Shown here piece after piece: positions 59,156 to 64,000 of a stretch of DNA of 64,000 nt. How positions within the stretch are numbered: the first letter of the stretch is position 1; each line of letters begins with the position of its first letter. The stretch comes from Gentiana macrophylla (lineage: Eukaryota; Streptophyta; Magnoliopsida; Gentianales; Gentianaceae): assembly GCA_026214975.1 (NCBI GenBank), contig JAOBSW010000317.1, forward strand, positions 1 through 64,000, in the 5' to 3' direction. The translations under genes were made by a program, and so were the position numbers. The notes beneath the pieces are model-generated. The model did no database searches. It was not told the origin of the DNA and was given only the letters and a program-made list of their open reading frames with translations.

Positions 59156-62130
59156 AAAAAAATAAAAAGTATGATATAATTATAATTATAACGTTTTAGA
59201 TGATGTCATCATGTCACTATGAAATATGGATATATGATATAATGTTTTAGAACACAAATAAATAACGCATTGATCAATTTTAATGCGACCATGTTCAAAA
59301 AATTAAAATACAATAATGAGACCACTATTATTATTTGATGATCGACTATGATGCACTCATACATCTGTTCGGTAACATGTTCGTGTCCGATACATATCGA
59401 CATAAATACACACGGATACTTGAATTTTTACGTTTGAGGTGAATTCGTAAAAAAAAAAAACAAACACGGGATACGGATATGAAGAACCACATTGAAAATT
59501 GAATGCCAAGAATTAAGAGAACTTCTAAACATATTTATTCTATATATTATAATAATTATTATTTGGTCATTATATTTTTCCAATATACAGTTTGGCCCTC
59601 ATATTTTCTATATTTACCATTATGCCCTTTGTACCCACATGATTATATCCTATATTTTTCGAAAATCCTGCATCCGTGTATCCCGTATCTACGTATCTTG
59701 TACTTGTATATATGAAACCTAGATGATTGATGCATCTTTAATAAAACTAAAATTATATTTTCCATGACCATTTCAATGTCATAAATGGTTACTGTAGCAG
59801 CATCACTTGATGAGTAAGTATACACTAATTAAAATAATTAATAAGAAATATTGTAGTGTGAGAGCATATATCATATGCTAAGCCAAAAACACTTTATTCT
59901 TCATTCAAACTTCTTTTGGTTAGCAGTTAGTACAAGTTTGTTATCAGTCTTTTTTAAAGATGCACTTTTTTCCTGTTCACACACTGCTTGCTTTAAACAA
60001 ATTAGAGTGGTCATAAAATGGCTGACATAATAAAATGTCACTAAGTACAAATCACAGGCTTTGATGTATATGTTTTAACTTTATTTTAATTGGTGAATAT
60101 TGAATACTTTAGGTTTAATTGAATTTCCAAAGCTAGAATGTTCTGGCCTGCAGAATATATGGGATTCTTTATTTACGGTACACACTCAACAGAAAATCGA
60201 TTTTTGAGTAAAAAATTAACTGATAAAAGGTCTATCATCACATATGGCGTTTGCAAAGTTGATTGTTGAGATCGATAAATTTTTTTTTAGGGAACAAGTA
60301 CTTTTGATATTTAAACCGAAGAAATCAATTAAAAATATAAAGTCATAAAAGTAGGATATAATATAATTTTTTTGCGGGGTTAGAATATAATTTATGATTA
60401 CATAAAAAAGGGATTGATTACCCTTCAAGAAAAATAAGGGATTGATTATTGCTTTAGCTTTTCATGGATTAGTGCAGATATTGATCCGTAGATATTGTGT
60501 ATTTTTTAATGAACTATTGTACTAGATTCTGTAGATTAATGCCACAAAGAAAGTGTTTTAGAAAAAGAGTCACAACAAAAATATAAAGAAAAATGTCGTT
60601 GTAGATTTTGATTCTTGAAAAATAAAATATAATGTATATAATTTTTCACAATTAGAGCAATTGTAATGACTCTAAATAGAAATCATGCATATAAAAGTCA
60701 ATCATTTTTTATGGGATGTATCTTTTAATATTATACGGCTCTAAAATTGATTTGAATTTTTTTAACTCCCTCTAGATGTCAATCCAAATACTATAGATGT
60801 GTATCTTGACTCCCTTAATTTATATTTCTCTCTCCTATTACAAGTACCACATGTTTTTTTTGTTATATTTTTTCTTCACAATTCCTCTTTTTCTCTTTCC
60901 ATAGCAATTTTTTGATTTAATCTACACTAATAGGAGTACTAATCAATTTGCTCCGAGTGACAATCTCGTTACACCAATAAATGTATTTTCAGCCAATTTT
61001 CTTTTTTAGCTTATTTATTTCTTTTAAAGTATCAGATTTGAGTCATTACCGTAGTTAACCTGATTTTTTTCATCATTTCCATCTATTAGCGGGTTCCACG
61101 TTTAAATAGACTCCATCATCTTGTATGACCATTACAATTGCCCGGATTTAAGTTAAGATTTTGGATTTTCTAGACTTAATAACGGTCAGAAATCATAAAT
61201 AATTTTTCTGATTGAAAATCAGTTAGTAAAATAATCAACATTTCGCATAAAATTGAGTAATAATCAATTAGCGAAAAAAATTAAAGGTAAAATTGAAAAT
61301 AAAAGTATGACGTTTTAAGATTTTTTTTAAGGCGTAAACTTCCCTTACTACAAGTGTAATCAGATTTCCCTTTTAATTATATACATATTTCGAAAAATAC
61401 ATATATATAATTAATACAACACTTAACTCCAATAAAAGAAAAGAAATAATAATATTTACTACAAGTGTCTAGAAAACGGAATATTACAACAAGTGTCAAA
61501 CTTATAAAGGAATTGAAATACTTATATTAAATTAGATTAGATTTCATTAATTCATACATTATAGTGCACATATCCAAAATATGCATGTGCCATATGAGAC
61601 TGTGAATGGTTTTCCCAGGTTAAGGGATTGACTAAAGACATTGAATGAGAGACACCTAAGCCTACAATAAAAAGATCCTTTGCATGTGAGCTTGTTCTTG
61701 TTAAATGGAAGCAAGAACATGCTCACCTTTTCACTTTAATTAGTTCTTAAAGATGATTTCATTAATCTAATTATTCTCTTTATTAACCATCATATGTAGA
61801 GTAGATCACTTTTGAATCGAAACTGATTGAGAATTAGTGGTTTAGAATCATATCCCAACCAACGATTCAGTTAATTGTCGATTCAATCCGAATCAAAAGA
61901 AACAAATGCATTTTCAGCTCTATCTTAGCTAGGGTGGATGGCGCGAGGGCGAATAGAATTTAAATTTAGGGTGGTAATTAATCATTATATCCAGATTCGT
62001 CGGATGAATTTGGATAAGAAAATTTGACGGATTGAACTGGATCACATAGAATTTTTAGTGTGATATTTTTTTTGTCCAGGTGGGCTTAGCCCCCCCTAAA
62101 CATACACATACCTCCATCCTTGGATGGCAC
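59156..62130. other. Intergenic, AT-rich; possible second foldback element at 59360-59710
   Basis: No gene is seen. 59360-59710 has GGATACTTG, GGGATACGGATAT and GTATCCCGTATCTACG motifs like those at 51.6-52.1 kb, around a filler with TTTGGTCATTATA and TTTGGCCCTCATATTT. The rest is simple AT-rich DNA. Confidence 0.45.
61686..61726. other. 15-bp hairpin
   Basis: GTGAGCTTGTTCTTG and CAAGAACATGCTCAC form a stem with one mismatch around an 11-base loop. The stem does not extend further, it matches no miRNA I know, and its role is unknown. Confidence 0.55.
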
Positions 62131-62224
62131 TGTTGAAGTATTTAAGATGATAATTATCCATCTTCCCGTCAACTTAAGCTTTTAAGATAGATGATAAATT
62201 GATAATTCAACATAGTATTATAGC
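62131..62224 (+). repeat. Small LTR and degenerate primer-binding site of a TRIM-like element
   Basis: TGTTGAAGTATTTAAGATGA..GATAATTCAACA is an 82-bp TG..CA unit with inverted TGTTGAA/TTCAACA ends, followed by TAGTATTATAGC, a decayed form of TGGTATCAGAGC. No second LTR is found within the next kilobase. Confidence 0.6.
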
Positions 62225-63072
62225 ATGGGGTGATGAGATCAAACAAAATAATAATAAATTCTAAATCACATATATTATGTCACTCGGTGTGACGGGGTAG
62301 TTATGATATTAACATTACCCTTTTTGAAACTTGCATGCATATTTTTATTTCACTTTTCTTTTTTGGGGAATGTAAAATATTTGCATAAATAACAAATATC
62401 AGAATTATTTTGTAATTGGAAAATAATAATTTTTTTTGTTAATGAAGTGGGGCGCAGCCTGGATCTTTGGTTGCATAAACAAATAGAATTTAATTAAAAA
62501 CGAATTGAATTAGTATTATTTTTGATAGATTTATTAAAACAAGACAAGATTGGTTAATCCGTCATTGTCTTATACGAAAATTCAACTACAGAATTTAGTT
62601 GCTCGAATTTAAGTTTGCCCGCAAATTTCTACTTGAATATGACATTCTGGTTTACCTTCTTTTAATTAATTTTGTGTGATAATGAAATTTGTTAATTAAG
62701 GCTTCTGTAATTAATTAAGCAATAATTGTGATAGACAAAAAATGAAAAAGTACATGAAGTGGAATATACTTGAAAAGAAGGAAGAATATAAGAACTGTAA
62801 AAGGTTAATAAAAATACCAACTTCAAGCTGTCTTTTATTGAATCCACCAATTATACCTTTGAAAATAACGAAACTATCTTCTAATCTTTTTTAATTAAGC
62901 AATAATTAGGGACGTACTATTATAGTCTAGTAGTATTATATTCATCTTTAATATATATTCATATTAGTTTCTAAAACCTAAATAAATATGTATTCCTATT
63001 AGAAGTGACTTTGATCCTACGATCTTCCCGTACGGGTCCTTTTTATTTTGAAGGGAATGATCAGCCCTAGCT
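62225..63072. other. Intergenic, no gene seen
   Basis: AT-rich sequence without reading frames or clear repeats. TTAATTAAGCAATAATT occurs twice (about 62714 and 62892). Confidence 0.45.
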
Positions 63073-63077
63073 AAGTG

Positions 63078-63211
63078 TATAGAAATCTAGGCCCAAACCC
63101 ATATAAGAGGAGGGCCTCATCCCCAAAACCTAGGTTGTGAGGTGAGGGAAGTCCGTATCTTAATATGGTGGGATACACTATCACAAGTTCCCAATGTGGG
63201 ATACTTTAACA
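63078..63211 (-). repeat. 3' LTR of the TRIM
   Basis: Begins TATAGAAATCTAGGCCC (TG decayed to TA) and ends ATACTTTAACA; 134 bp, colinear with 63296-63429. Confidence 0.93.
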
Positions 63212-63295
63212 CGCCCCCTCAAGTGTGGGCCTAGGCACTCTCAAGGTCAAGAAAGAGACCCAACACTTGCACAATAATGAGTGGCTCTGATACCA

Positions 63296-63429
63296 TGTAA
63301 AAATCTAAGCCCAAACCCATATAAGAGGAGGGTCTCATCCCCAAAACCTAGGTTGTGAGGTGAGGGAAGTCAATTTCTTAATATGGTGGGTTACACTATC
63401 ACAAGTTCTCAATGTGAGATACTTTAACA
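63296..63429 (-). repeat. 5' LTR of the TRIM
   Basis: Begins TGTAAAAATCTAAGCCC and ends ATACTTTAACA; 134 bp, the same length as its partner with no net indel. Confidence 0.93.
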
Positions 63430-63434
63430 AAGTG

Positions 63435-64000
63435 TGCTATATTGATAAATTCGGTTACCTAAAATAAAAGTTCGATTTTGGTTTCAGATCTTAAATAACC
63501 AATTTAATCATAATGGACTGAACAATACACAACCCTAAATATATGTATTCAGTTATAAATTTGTTATACTACGTACGACCGAGTTGAGTACAACAATAAA
63601 ATTTGTTTTGAGCACCATAATCCTTTACATATAGATGTATTGTGACTATTTGTCATGATACGAGAGTATATACAAAAGAAGGTGAAATCTAGAAATAAGT
63701 GCACTATTTCAACGTTTTTCTTTGGTAATTTAGTCGTAAAGACTCCTTATTAGAACGAAATGTCGGATGACCGTCAAGCGTTTGTTGGGTAATTTTGTTG
63801 TAAAGACTCTTTATTAGAACGGGTCATCGGATATGTTAAATGATATTTACATGTGTGTCCATTATATGGTGCCAAGTGTCTCAGTCTTATTGGTCCAGGT
63901 GTCTAGGATAAAGATAAGATTCCTCACTAGATTTTCTTGTACTATCTATTGCTTGTATTTTTGCCATTCGGTTTTAAGAATATATGCATATAAGGTTTCC
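63435..64000. other. Intergenic, with a small tandem repeat at 63721-63840
   Basis: GGTAATTTxGTxGTAAAGACTCxTTATTAGAACG is present at 63724 and 63788, giving two units of about 64 bp. Nothing coding is seen up to the window edge. Confidence 0.55.

Larger units (their letters stand above)
63078..63429 (-). mobile_element. TRIM (terminal-repeat retrotransposon in miniature), intact structure
   Basis: Two 134-bp LTRs (63078-63211 and 63296-63429) enclose only 84 bp. The whole is flanked by the perfect duplication AAGTG (63073-63077 and 63430-63434). On the minus strand the PBS TGGTATCAGAGCCACTCATT directly follows the right LTR and is a perfect tRNA-Met(i) match in its first 14 bases; the purine tract TTGAGGGGGCG directly precedes the left LTR. 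No protein is encoded, so it depends on enzymes of other LTR elements. The complete structure suggests fairly recent insertion, though the LTRs differ at several sites. Confidence 0.95.

Overview
This 64 kb window is nuclear DNA from a flowering plant, most probably a eudicot. It is AT-rich, its introns have GT..AG borders, the host genes are plant-type (plastid-type branched-chain aminotransferase, short-chain dehydrogenase, bZIP factor), and transposable elements fill about half of it. I cannot name the species from the sequence.

Host genes are few. The window opens with the last three exons of a branched-chain amino acid aminotransferase (+, ends at 771). A three-exon short-chain dehydrogenase/reductase lies on the minus strand (4752 to 2789). 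An intronless bZIP transcription factor with a good TATA box lies on the minus strand at 48571-47888. A 100-bp receptor-kinase exon relic sits near 27.7 kb. I see no tRNA, rRNA or CRISPR feature.

Mobile elements, left to right: (1) a Ty1/copia element 5308-10595 (minus, target-site duplication GAAAT); (2) an older copia element 11079-16327 (plus, TSD TTAAT) with hairpins before its 3' LTR; (3) a very long solo LTR 18281-23663 (TSD AAAAT) with a second solo LTR, 20234-22202 (TSD GATCG), inserted inside it; (4) a hAT-like GC-rich relic and a small foldback element at 26-27.2 kb; (5) an autonomous-type PIF/Harbinger element, about 28.9-41.45 kb, whose transposase gene is split by a third copia element (31387-40170, minus), with a secondary deletion at the right junction; (6) a solo or truncated LTR at 42.5-44.2 kb related to one at 57.2-59.0 kb; (7) a MITE at 44.47-44.78 kb; (8) a degenerate array at 44.9-46.8 kb built from PPT/LTR-start units of a small TRIM-like element; (9) a Helitron 53521-55777 with canonical ends; (10) a LINE relic 55.9-59.16 kb broken by a solo LTR; (11) an intact TRIM element 63078-63429 (TSD AAGTG).

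The 20234-22202 solo LTR and the copia element at 31-40 kb belong to one family, and the 42.5 and 57.2 kb LTRs to another, so the region has been hit repeatedly by the same families. The nesting gives a relative time order: Harbinger, then copia, then deletion; and giant LTR before the 20.2 kb solo LTR. No unknown multi-gene system is evident. The most unusual items are the TRIM-derived array, the giant repeat-rich LTR, the recurring GATC..CTGC..AACGACGYCGTTTT module, and the split Harbinger transposase.
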